From Chloroflexi bacterium OLB15 (lineage in GTDB: Bacteria; Chloroflexota; Anaerolineae; Aggregatilineales; Phototrophicaceae): 64,000 bases of DNA. Positions within the stretch are counted from its first letter, which is position 1; each line of letters begins with the position of its first letter. Of this stretch, positions 38,449 to 47,014 are shown one piece after another. A model generated the notes under the pieces. That model did no database searches, was not told the origin of the DNA, and was given only the letters and a program-made list of their open reading frames with translations. The stretch lies in contig LMZS01000177.1 in NCBI GenBank assembly GCA_001567085.1, positions 1-64,000 of the forward strand, in the 5' to 3' direction. A program made the position numbers and the translations under genes.

Positions 38449-38850
38449 GTGTTGGACTCTACATCGCTTCAAGTTCTGGTAATTGATGATGACCCGGAAC
38501 TTTGTGACCTTGTACAAACTTTACTTGGGCGCATCGGCATTGAAACCACTGCGGCTGGCACTGCCGCGCAGGCCGCTCAACACCTGAAGAAAGCAGAGCT
38601 GCCCGATCTGATCATTCTTGACCTAATGCTGCCCGATGTGGATGGGCTGGCTTTTCTAAAACAGATGCGTTCTCGCGCTATGTTCGATAACATTCCGGTG
38701 TTGGTGCTCTCGGCAATGGTTGATCCTGATCTGATCAAGCAGGCTTTGGATGAGGGCGCGGATCGGTACTTGACCAAGCCATATCTGGCAAATAATCTGG
38801 TGAGCACCGTACAGGAATTGATACGTTCAGGACGGCGAATCCGTTCGTGA
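38449..38850 (+). CDS. Single-domain response regulator
   Basis: A stand-alone receiver domain of 132-133 residues with no output domain. It has the acidic pair DDD (VIDDDPELC), the phospho-acceptor Asp in LIILDLMLPDVDGL, the switch Ser in VLVLSAMVD and the Lys in YLTKPY. Such proteins relay phosphate or act through protein contact. The frame opens at a GTG (38449), but the TTG at 38452 is better spaced (six bases) from AAAGGAG and probably is the true start. No histidine kinase gene is nearby. Confidence 0.92.
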   Translation: MLDSTSLQVLVIDDDPELCDLVQTLLGRIGIETTAAGTAAQAAQHLKKAELPDLIILDLMLPDVDGLAFLKQMRSRAMFDNIPVLVLSAMVDPDLIKQALDEGADRYLTKPYLANNLVSTVQELIRSGRRIRS

Positions 38851-38923
38851 AAATGTTTGCCGTTGAAACAGAATCAGGGCACACTGTTCTTCACCAGCCA
38901 CGCATATGTGATCATCCAGGTTC

Positions 38924-39571
38924 ATGATGCTGACCGATCTCGAAATCACGCTTCTAAGCCTCATCGCCGCCGCGCCCTGCACCCACGCCGATCTTGAACG
39001 CCAGATTGAACAGCGCGCGCTGCGTGATTGGCTGGTGATCGGCTCTTCATCTGTTCCGCTCGTGCTGGGTAAGCTGGAAGATTATCAACTGGTTCGACGG
39101 AACGAGCCGGACAATCGTGAAACCGTTTATGAAATGACCGAAGGCGGGCGCGGCGTACTACAAACGGCGATAACCGAATTGCTGCGCCAGCCAAGCGGTC
39201 TGGGCGAACATTTCGAGCTGGCACTCTCCAATTTGGATGTCTTGACGCCAGCACAGGTTTATCAGGCGGTTTCACAACGCAAAATTGCCCTGCAAAGCCG
39301 GATCACTTTACTGGAGAGCCGCCTGAATCAGGCTAAAAACGCAATCCAGCGTTTGCTGCTGGAGCACGGCCTATCGCTGGCAACAGCGGAACTGGCATGG
39401 TCTGACAACTTTCTGCAACACTGGGCGGCTCGTTTTCCGGCCGTCCGTCTGGAGAGTGAAGGATTGGACGATCAGAGCGACAGCCTGCCTGCAACCATCA
39501 CTCATCGCGCAACCGATGCTAAGTCTCCCGGAAAGCGGCTTCAGTACATACGCCTTCCGCCGGAGCGGTAA
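38924..39571 (+). CDS. PadR-family transcriptional regulator
   Basis: The 215-residue protein has an N-terminal winged helix (LTDLEITLLSLIAAAPCTHADLERQIEQR) and the wing region with VYEMTEGGRGVL, then a helical dimerisation domain like that of larger PadR members. PadR proteins often repress detoxification or transport genes on binding small molecules. Two adjacent ATG codons begin the gene. Its last 53 bases overlap the 3' end of the convergent glycosyltransferase gene. Confidence 0.82.
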   Translation: MMLTDLEITLLSLIAAAPCTHADLERQIEQRALRDWLVIGSSSVPLVLGKLEDYQLVRRNEPDNRETVYEMTEGGRGVLQTAITELLRQPSGLGEHFELALSNLDVLTPAQVYQAVSQRKIALQSRITLLESRLNQAKNAIQRLLLEHGLSLATAELAWSDNFLQHWAARFPAVRLESEGLDDQSDSLPATITHRATDAKSPGKRLQYIRLPPER

Positions 39572-41032
39572 GCGCGTATACCACCCATTGCGCCGGGCGT
39601 AGGTCAACTTCAACGGAGAACCCGGCGGCTTCAAGCGCCTCAATCCAGGGCAGCGGATTTTGATCAGCAGGCATTGGGAAATAGCGCGTTTCACATTCCT
39701 GAAGCGCCAGCGCATCGCGCACTAATGCATCTGGATCGGGGTAATATACGCGCCTTTTGTCTGACCACGCGCCCATATAATAGCCTAGCAGCCAGTTCAT
39801 CCAGTGATCATAAACCACTGCCGCGACATGCTGATCGTTGAGATGAGACGCAACAATTTCGATGCCGCTGTTATCAGGAAAACTGGTATTTATATCGGCA
39901 TAGCCTAGCTTAAAGGCAGTCGCCTCACTTGCTGAAACCAGTATCGCCAATACCGCCACTCCGGCAGCGACTCGCGCTTCGGCTTTGGAGATCATCAGCT
40001 CTAGCCAGCCAAGCGCCCATAACCCTGCATAGCTCGAAAGTAAAACCAGTGGCGGCAGCAGCAGCAGCAAATAACGATCGTACTGGGGGATTTGCAGCGC
40101 CGCCTGAACCAGCAGCACAACCAGCACAAAAAATGACAGGCTAAGGCATAAACTCATGACGCGATCCCGCCTGCCGCCAATGATTGGCACAGCAATAGAC
40201 AGCGGAATCAGTATGATGAAGATCACAGTTGGCGCGCCAAACAGCGCCGGAAGATAGACTAACGTGCTTAATACCCGCGCGCGAAGCTGAGATCATCAGC
40301 TGTGCCCGGCGTGTTATGCGCCAGCGCCAACGACCACAGCGAATCTGATAGGCCGCGCGCCGCGTCCCACAGCGTAATCAGGCCGAATGCGAGCGCCACA
40401 GGCAGGCATAAGGCAAAAAACTGGCGCAGCGTAACGCGGCCAACAGATACGCCAATCAGCAGCGCCAGCGGGATGAAGATAATCCCTTGCGGCTTAGCGG
40501 CAAAAGCCAACGCCATCCACAGGCCTGCCCACCCCCACCGGCCGCAAACGCTGGCATACAACCCCGCCAGCGCGAACGCTAACATCGGCATATCAGTAAA
40601 GGCAGTGGCACTAAACCCTATCGCCAGGGGCGAAAGCGCCATCAAGAATGCCGATACCAACCCGACCGCCGTATTCTCAAACAAGCGGCGGGCTAATGCC
40701 CCCGCCAGCGCAATCTGCAAAATGCCGGCAAGAAGTGCCGGAAGCCGCGCCGCCAATTCCCCCTGACGGTACGGCTGATCCAGCACGTTAGCAGTATTCA
40801 CCTGAACGCCAGTGAACGCCATCGAAAAGGCTTGCAAATACAGGGCAAGCGGCGGCTTATCCAGTTCATCGGGGAACATCCATTCGCCATTTACAGCGGC
40901 GCGGCGGGCGATAGAGGCAAACAGCGCTTCATCACTATGAAAGCGCCGGTCAGCCGCGATTGCATGGATGCGCAGCCCCGCGCCAATCAGCAGAATGAGC
41001 GTCATCCACAGTAACCAGCGGCGGAAACGCAT
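39519..41032 (-). CDS. GT39/ArnT-type membrane glycosyltransferase, frameshifted
   Basis: This membrane enzyme would transfer sugars from a polyprenyl-phosphate carrier to protein or lipid outside the membrane. The first part carries the family elements FHSDEALFASIARRAAVNGEW (catalytic acidic loop) and ELDKPPLALYLQA, then many hydrophobic helices. The frame breaks at about 40277; adding one C (minus strand) there joins LSFAR to RVLSTLVYLPALFGAP and the second half, which ends in a soluble extracytoplasmic domain. The joined length is about 505 residues. The frame is open to 41095, but the ATG at 41032 (MRFRRWLLWMTLIL) places the first helix correctly. Confidence 0.87.
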
Positions 41033-41122
41033 GTCGTTTTGAGGCAAAATATTGTCTCGCTCTCGCGCTGTTGCGCGTGTTTTTCTCTGAAGCATGGCAT
41101 AATCTACGACGATTTTACCTTG

Positions 41123-41941
41123 ATGAAGGACGAAACGACGGTGACTCTCGATTTTCGCAAAATTCGCGGCGTGGTGATGGATGTGGATGGCGTGTTATGG
41201 CGCGGCGATGAGCCAATTTCTGGCGCGGCTGAGTTCATCGCCTTTCTACAAAGCCGGGGCATCCCTTTCGCGCTGGCGACCAACAACAGCAACAAATCGC
41301 CGGAAGATTATCAAATCAAGCTCGAAGCGCTGAAATTAGGGCAGTTGGATGTTGATCAAATCGTGACTTCTGGCAGGGCGACGGCAAGCTATATGAAGCA
41401 GCATTACCCGGCAGGCACGCGGATTCACGTGCTAGGCGGTGATGGGCTGCGGTTACTGATGCAGCGCGCAGGAATGATCCTGACCGACGAACCGCCCTGC
41501 GCCGCCGTCGTCGTGGGCATTGACTTCAGCTTAAATTACGAAAAGGTGCGTAAAGCAAACGCGCTGGTACGTGGGGGCGCAGATTTCATCGGCACGAACG
41601 CAGATGCCACTTTCCCGATGCCAGATGGCCCAGCTCCCGGCGCGGGCAGCATTTTGGCGATGCTGGCGACGGCCAGCGGCAAAAAGCCAGTGGTCATCGG
41701 CAAGCCGAACGCGGCCATGTATCAGGCGGCGCTGGATGTGATTGGGACAACTGCTGACGAAACCTTAATGGTCGGGGATCGTATTGACACAGATATTGAT
41801 GGCGCGCAGGCTTTAGGGCTTAAGGGCGCGCTGGTACTCACCGGCGTATCTACACGTGCCGAAGCGGAAGCAGCCCAAAGGCCGCCTGACATCGTGATCA
41901 ATTCGCTGAATGAGCTGATCAGCCAGTGGCAGCAGGCATAA
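41123..41941 (+). CDS. HAD-superfamily IIA hydrolase (NagD/phosphoglycolate phosphatase-like)
   Basis: HAD IIA enzymes dephosphorylate small phosphate esters. The nucleophile motif is VVMDVDGVLWRGDEP, motif II ATNNSNKSPEDY and motif IV MVGDRIDTDIDGAQALG, with the Lys in PVVIGKPNAAMYQ. The large C2 cap has ADATFPMPDGPAPGAGSILAMLA, characteristic of NagD relatives. The open frame starts at 41039, but the ATG at 41123 (MKDETTVTLDF) gives 272 residues, the usual size. It is divergent from the glycosyltransferase and convergent with endonuclease V. Confidence 0.93.
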   Translation: MKDETTVTLDFRKIRGVVMDVDGVLWRGDEPISGAAEFIAFLQSRGIPFALATNNSNKSPEDYQIKLEALKLGQLDVDQIVTSGRATASYMKQHYPAGTRIHVLGGDGLRLLMQRAGMILTDEPPCAAVVVGIDFSLNYEKVRKANALVRGGADFIGTNADATFPMPDGPAPGAGSILAMLATASGKKPVVIGKPNAAMYQAALDVIGTTADETLMVGDRIDTDIDGAQALGLKGALVLTGVSTRAEAEAAQRPPDIVINSLNELISQWQQA

Positions 41942-41986
41942 ACGTGTTTACCTGAAAAACCATATGTTATTTGACTCGCCGCGTAA

Positions 41987-42670
41987 CTAGCCGAACATCT
42001 TTCCGGCGGCGTTATGGGCGGCACGAATAGGTTCTGGCAGACGATATTTGCCCGTGCAAGCCATCGCCACTTCAAGGCTGGATGTCAGATCGATCAGGTT
42101 ACCAGACGAGATGAATACGGGCTTGGTGAAGGCGCGGGTGCGCAGCGCAGCGCCGATCACCTCATCGTGATGTGTTAAGGGCGACCACGCGCCGCGTTCC
42201 TGTAATGGCTCGTCAAAACGCCCGATTAACAGCGTTTTGCCACAGCCAATTGTCGGCTTGTTCAACCACAGGCCAAGATGTGACGCGATTCCGATGCGGC
42301 GCGGGTGCGCCCTGCCCATACCGTCAAAAATCAGCACATCCGGTTCATTCTCTAGCGCCTTGAAAGCGATCTCCAGCGCTGGCCCCTCGCGGAATGAGAG
42401 CAAGCCGGGAATGTAGGGAAACGGCGTGGGGATGGTTGCCAGTTTAGTTTCAATGATTTGCAATTCAGGGAACGTCATAACCACAATCGCCGCCTGAGAA
42501 TGAGCCACGCCAGCGGCATCCGGCTGCACGCTAACATCAACGCCTGCAACCAGTTTGACTGACGCAAGCTCAAGCGGGCGATCCCAGATGATCTGGCTGG
42601 TAAGCTGGTGTTGAATCGCTATTGCCTCTGCCGGGCTGAGTTTCCAGTCGTGAAGATGTGAAATGTTCAA
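41987..42670 (-). CDS. nfi: Endonuclease V
   Basis: Endonuclease V nicks DNA (or RNA) one base beyond deoxyinosine and so starts deamination repair. The 227-residue length is normal. Motifs: VAGVDVSV with catalytic Asp45, PGLLSFREGPA with the Glu, LIFDGMGRAHPRRIGIASHLG with the second Asp and His, and GCGKTLLIGRF with the Lys. It is on the rpoB strand 117 bases downstream, but a terminator lies between, so it is probably separate or fed by read-through. Confidence 0.95.
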   Translation of the reverse strand: MNISHLHDWKLSPAEAIAIQHQLTSQIIWDRPLELASVKLVAGVDVSVQPDAAGVAHSQAAIVVMTFPELQIIETKLATIPTPFPYIPGLLSFREGPALEIAFKALENEPDVLIFDGMGRAHPRRIGIASHLGLWLNKPTIGCGKTLLIGRFDEPLQERGAWSPLTHHDEVIGAALRTRAFTKPVFISSGNLIDLTSSLEVAMACTGKYRLPEPIRAAHNAAGKMFG

Positions 42671-42714
42671 AATATAGCCCTCTTAACGTTTTCCTTCAGC
42701 GAACACGCGGCGCG

Positions 42715-42759
42715 GAAATAAAATCAGCGCCGTCCTTCCTTTTCAGAAAGCGGCGCTGA
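42715..42759 (-). terminator. Intrinsic terminator of rpoB
   Basis: TCAGCGCCG (42724-42732) pairs perfectly with CGGCGCTGA (42751-42759). On the minus strand it is followed by TTTTATTTC. It lies about 28 bases after the rpoB stop and shows that rpoB is not continued by rpoC. Confidence 0.85.
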
Positions 42760-42787
42760 CGGTCAAACATTTTAACGACAGACGATT

Positions 42788-45700
42788 TTAGATATCGTCA
42801 GGAAGCTGATCGAAGTTGATCGTCGCGCCAATATTGGCGGTAGGCACACGCGGCTTGCGATCTTTATCTTCGTCCTTACCAAACTTGATGATCTCACCTG
42901 TTTCGCTAACAGCCTCTACCGCCAGGCCAAGGCTTTGAAGTTCCTTGACCAACACGCGGAAGGATGTCGGAATGCCCGGTTCTTCAATCGGTGATCCCTT
43001 GATGATTGATTCGTAGGTCTTTACGCGACCCTGAACATCGTCCGACTTGACGGTGAGCATTTCCTGAAGGGTATAAGCCGCGCCATAAGCCTCCAGCGCC
43101 CACACTTCCATTTCACCGAAGCGCTGACCACCAAACTGCGCCTTACCGCCCAACGGTTGTTGGGTGACGAGGCTGTACGGGCCAGTAGAGCGGGCATGTA
43201 CCTTGTCTTCAACAAGGTGTGCCAGCTTCAGCATGTGGATCATGCCGACGGTCACCGGGCGGTCAAACGGCTCGCCTGTACGGCCATCATACAGAATATG
43301 CTTGCCATACTGCGGAACCGGCACGCCGACATTAAACATCACGCGATCTGCATACGCGAAGAGTTCGCGCCCAGTCACATCCGCAGGCACTTCGATTTCA
43401 GGATCGGCATTGGCAATCCACAGCCGCAGCGAAACATCAATGGCGTTCCGGTCACGGCGGCGGCGTTCAGCCACAGCGACACCGGTAGTATCGAACAGCA
43501 GCACATCATCGGGATCGTAGCCCTGTTCGCGTAACCATTCAGCAAGCACGACGCGGCGAGCGTAGATTTCTTCTTCGAGCAGGCGGTTGGCGTCGTACAG
43601 CGTGCTGTTGCCCAGCCATTCATGAATGTACAGACGGCGAACTTCGTCGTCATCTTCCAGTTCTTCAGGGTTGTATTCAAAGCTGTTGAGCCAATCCCAC
43701 GCACGCTGGGTAATCACGCCCCATGCGTGATCGATCATCCATGCGCGGCCAAGTTCAGCCTGAATTTCTTCTTCCTTAGCGCCGTCGAACACTGGCGTAA
43801 TGGCACGGAAGCCGAGACGATCTGCCGACCATCCGAGATGAATTTCCAGCACCTGACCGATGTTCATACGACCGGGAACGCCGAGCGGGTTGAGGATGAT
43901 TTCTACCGAACGACCATCCGCCAGATACGGCATATCTTCAATCGGGACGATCTTGGAGATAACACCCTTGTTTCCATGCCGGCCTGCCATCTTGTCGCCC
44001 ACCGTCAGCTTACGCTTCTGGGCTACGGCGACGCGCACCATCTTCTCTACCCCTGCGGGAAGATCAGGATGCTCATCACGGGTGAAAGTCTTGACATCCA
44101 CCACCTTACCGCGCTCGCCATGCGGCAGGCGCAGTGATGAATCTTTCACTTCACGAGCCTTTTCGCCGAAGATCGCACGCAGCAGTTTTTCTTCAGGGCT
44201 TAGTTCTTTTTCGCCCTTTGGCGTGATCTTGCCGACCAGAATGTCATTCGGGCCAACTTCCGCGCCGATGCGAACGATGCCGAATTCGTCGAGGTCTTTC
44301 AGCGCATCTTCACCGACGTTGGGAATGTCATAGGTGATTTCTTCGGGGCCCAGTTTGGTATCGCGGGCTTCGACTTCGTGCTTCTCAATATGGATGCTGG
44401 TGAACTTGTCGTTACGCAGCATATCTTCGCTGATCAACAGCGCGTCTTCGTAGTTACCGCCCGCCCAGCTCAGGAACGCGCCAAGCACGTCATGGCCAAG
44501 CGCGAGGCTGCCCAGATAAGTCGAAGAGCTGTCGGCAATCACCTGCCCCTTCGTCACCATCTGACCTTTGCTGACGATAGGCCGCTGGTCAACGCAGGTG
44601 GACTGATTAGACCGGTTGTACTTACGCAGGCGATACACCTGCTCATCACCATTCGCCAGGCGAATGACAATGCGATCCCCCTGTGCGCTGATGACCTCGC
44701 CATCAACATCAGATTGCAAGACCTGACCGCTGTCTTTTGCAGCCTGCGACTCCATGCCGGTGCTAACAATCGGCACATCTGGCTGAAGCAGCGGCACCGC
44801 CTGGCGCTGCATGTTGGAACCCATCAACGCACGGTTGGCGTCGTCATGTTCAAGGAACGGGATCAACGCGGCGCTGATACCCACGATCTGACGCGGCGCA
44901 ATATCCATATAGTCAATGCGACGCACCGAGATATTCAGGAATTTCTGATTCAACCGCGCGGAAACACGGTCATCAACAAAGTTACCACGCTCATCCAGCT
45001 TAGCGTTGGCCTGAGCCACCACAAATTCATCTTCACGGTCAGCCGAAAGGTAGATGATCTCGCCAGTCACAAACGGCATCACCGGCACTTTTTCAATGCC
45101 CTTCTTCGCCAGTTTGTCCGCCAGCTTATTGTCAATCACCGCGCCTTCTTCAGCGATGACTTTTTCGTTTTCGTCTTCCACGTCTTCCCGGATGATGCGC
45201 CCGATAATCTCAGGATCATCAGGGGCGAGGAACTTCTCGACCTTGCGATACGGCGTTTCGATAAAACCGTACTGGTTCACACGCGCATAGCTGGCGAGAC
45301 GGCCAATCAAACCGATGTTCGGGCCTTCCGGCGTTTCAATCGGGCAGATACGGCCATAGTGGCTGTGGTGAACGTCACGAACGTCAAAGCCCGCGCGTTC
45401 GCGGCGCAGACCGCCGGGGCCGAGCGCCGAAAGCGTGCGCTTGTGCGTCAGTTCAGCCAGCGGGTTGGTTTGTTCCATGAACTGTGAAAGCTGCGAAGAG
45501 CCAAAGAATTCACGGATAGCCGCCACAATCGGGCGGATATTGACCAGCGCCACAGGCGTTACATTGTCGCTTTCGCGAATAGACATGCGCTCGCGTACCA
45601 CCCGTTCGGTGCGGCGCAGGCCAACGCGCAGCTTGTTCTGGATCAGCTCGCCAACCGTTTTCACGCGGCGGTTGCCCAGATGGTCAATATCGTCTTTGCC

Positions 45701-46729
45701 GACCTGACCGTTATTGATCATGATCATGCGCTCAACCAGCTTGACGATATCTTTCTTCGTCACTGTGCGCACTTCCTGCGGCACACCGCTGTTTAAGCGC
45801 TGATTCAGCTTATAACGGCCTACGCGCTCAAGATCATAACGGCGCTGGTCAAACAACTGGCTGACCAGAAATTCGCGGGCGTTATCAAAAGTTGGCGGGT
45901 CACCGGGGCGCATGCGGCGGTAGAACTCGATCAACGCCGCCTGAGCCAGTGTCTGATCTTTCTTCAGTTCCCACTTCGGCTCATTCTTGATCGTGGTTTC
46001 GATATAGCGGCGATCCGGGTTGTTATCCACTTCAGCGAAGATGGCGAGCAGTTCTTCATCGCTGCCCGTTTGGATCGGCGAGAAAGCATCATCCATCTGG
46101 TCTTTCACTGCCGCCAGCGCGCGCAGCAAAATAGTAACCGGAATGGTACGCTTACGATTAAACTTAATGGTCAGATAGTCGCTTTTGCGGGTTTCAAATT
46201 CCATCCACGCGCCGCGATCAGGGATCAATTTCGAGGTTGAAAGCGCGCGCCCTGTGGTACGCTCTTCCACTGCATCGAAATACACGCCGGGCGAGCGAAT
46301 CAACTGACTGACAACCACACGCTCAGTGCCGTTGATGATGAACGTGCCCTTTTCGGTCATAATGGGGAAATCACCCATGAAGATGTCTGAGGTGATCACC
46401 TCATCGCCAGCTTCGCGATTGACCAGGCCAACGCGAATGTACAGCGGCGCGGCATAAGACATATCCCGCTCAAGGCAAATTTCCTTGCTGTACTTTGGCT
46501 CTTCAAACCAATACTTCAAGCCAAGTTCTTTGGCTTCAGGGCTGTTTCCGGGAAAATACAGCTTCAAATTACCGTTAAAACTGTCAATCGGGCTTACTTC
46601 ATCAAAGAGTTCGCCTAAGCCCTCTTCCAGAAACCATCGAAACGATTCAAGCTGTACTTCAATGAGCGAAGGCAGTTCCTGTACTTCAGATAAACGCGAG
46701 TAATTCTTCGTTTGAGTTAACCGCTGCAA
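42788..46729 (-). CDS. rpoB: DNA-directed RNA polymerase subunit beta
   Basis: RpoB is the beta subunit of RNA polymerase. At 1313 residues it is full length and unbroken. Recognisable stretches: the N-terminal [15 protein letters not shown], the rifampicin region [55 protein letters not shown], and [16 protein letters not shown]. The C-terminal end has [23 protein letters not shown]. The start is a TTG at 46729 preceded by GAGGAG. Unusually there is no rpoC downstream (a terminator and nfi follow) and no rplJ/rplL upstream; the upstream gene is a divergent kinase. It therefore forms a single-gene unit with its own promoter at 46885-46914. Confidence 0.98.
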   Translation of the reverse strand: MQRLTQTKNYSRLSEVQELPSLIEVQLESFRWFLEEGLGELFDEVSPIDSFNGNLKLYFPGNSPEAKELGLKYWFEEPKYSKEICLERDMSYAAPLYIRVGLVNREAGDEVITSDIFMGDFPIMTEKGTFIINGTERVVVSQLIRSPGVYFDAVEERTTGRALSTSKLIPDRGAWMEFETRKSDYLTIKFNRKRTIPVTILLRALAAVKDQMDDAFSPIQTGSDEELLAIFAEVDNNPDRRYIETTIKNEPKWELKKDQTLAQAALIEFYRRMRPGDPPTFDNAREFLVSQLFDQRRYDLERVGRYKLNQRLNSGVPQEVRTVTKKDIVKLVERMIMINNGQVGKDDIDHLGNRRVKTVGELIQNKLRVGLRRTERVVRERMSIRESDNVTPVALVNIRPIVAAIREFFGSSQLSQFMEQTNPLAELTHKRTLSALGPGGLRRERAGFDVRDVHHSHYGRICPIETPEGPNIGLIGRLASYARVNQYGFIETPYRKVEKFLAPDDPEIIGRIIREDVEDENEKVIAEEGAVIDNKLADKLAKKGIEKVPVMPFVTGEIIYLSADREDEFVVAQANAKLDERGNFVDDRVSARLNQKFLNISVRRIDYMDIAPRQIVGISAALIPFLEHDDANRALMGSNMQRQAVPLLQPDVPIVSTGMESQAAKDSGQVLQSDVDGEVISAQGDRIVIRLANGDEQVYRLRKYNRSNQSTCVDQRPIVSKGQMVTKGQVIADSSSTYLGSLALGHDVLGAFLSWAGGNYEDALLISEDMLRNDKFTSIHIEKHEVEARDTKLGPEEITYDIPNVGEDALKDLDEFGIVRIGAEVGPNDILVGKITPKGEKELSPEEKLLRAIFGEKAREVKDSSLRLPHGERGKVVDVKTFTRDEHPDLPAGVEKMVRVAVAQKRKLTVGDKMAGRHGNKGVISKIVPIEDMPYLADGRSVEIILNPLGVPGRMNIGQVLEIHLGWSADRLGFRAITPVFDGAKEEEIQAELGRAWMIDHAWGVITQRAWDWLNSFEYNPEELEDDDEVRRLYIHEWLGNSTLYDANRLLEEEIYARRVVLAEWLREQGYDPDDVLLFDTTGVAVAERRRRDRNAIDVSLRLWIANADPEIEVPADVTGRELFAYADRVMFNVGVPVPQYGKHILYDGRTGEPFDRPVTVGMIHMLKLAHLVEDKVHARSTGPYSLVTQQPLGGKAQFGGQRFGEMEVWALEAYGAAYTLQEMLTVKSDDVQGRVKTYESIIKGSPIEEPGIPTSFRVLVKELQSLGLAVEAVSETGEIIKFGKDEDKDRKPRVPTANIGATINFDQLPDDI

Positions 46730-46781
46730 GGCACCGCTCCTCTGCTAAACGAATGCTGCAAATTGATGACCGTGCTAAACG

Positions 46782-46812
46782 AAAAACACAGAACACACAA
46801 CTGCGGTTCTGT
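46782..46812 (-). promoter_or_regulatory. Attenuator-like hairpin in the rpoB leader
   Basis: On the minus strand ACAGAAC (46812-46806) pairs with GTTCTGT (46794-46788), loop 11 bases, followed by G and five T (46786-46782). It lies between the rpoB promoter and the rpoB start and has the layout of a terminator, so it may limit rpoB transcription. The direct repeat TCGTTTAGCA occurs twice just downstream. Confidence 0.5.
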
Positions 46813-46884
46813 AAAAGGCTATTAAGACCGGGGAAGCTTGCTTCATGAATAAAGTTTGGAGGACATGCTTCTACGCAAACGGAG

Positions 46885-46914
46885 ATTATACTGCTATCTG
46901 CTATCGCTTGTCAA
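46885..46914 (-). promoter_or_regulatory. Consensus promoter of rpoB
   Basis: A perfect TTGACA (46914-46909) and perfect TATAAT (46890-46885) with 18 bases between them, on the minus strand. Transcription would start near 46878, giving a leader of about 150 bases. Confidence 0.9.
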
Positions 46915-46943
46915 TCGCGATCCTACATCTGTTTTCGCTTCGT

Positions 46944-46972
46944 TTGCCAATTATCAACCAATATTCTATGCT
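46944..46972 (+). promoter_or_regulatory. Promoter of the kinase gene
   Basis: TTGCCA (46944-46949), 17 bases, TATGCT (46967-46972), about 43 bases before the kinase ATG. It is divergent from the rpoB promoter, with the two -35 boxes about 30 bases apart. Confidence 0.6.
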
Positions 46973-47014
46973 TAAATTTCATATATAGATATACCAGCAG
47001 ATGGAATGTAAGTA

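Noticed and set aside
44378-45487. A 369-codon open frame antisense to rpoB, and similar long frames antisense to nuoN (12731-13417) and glyQS (31486-32535).
   Set aside because: They lie wholly within strongly conserved genes on the other strand, show no known motif or ribosome site, and are the usual by-product of codon bias.
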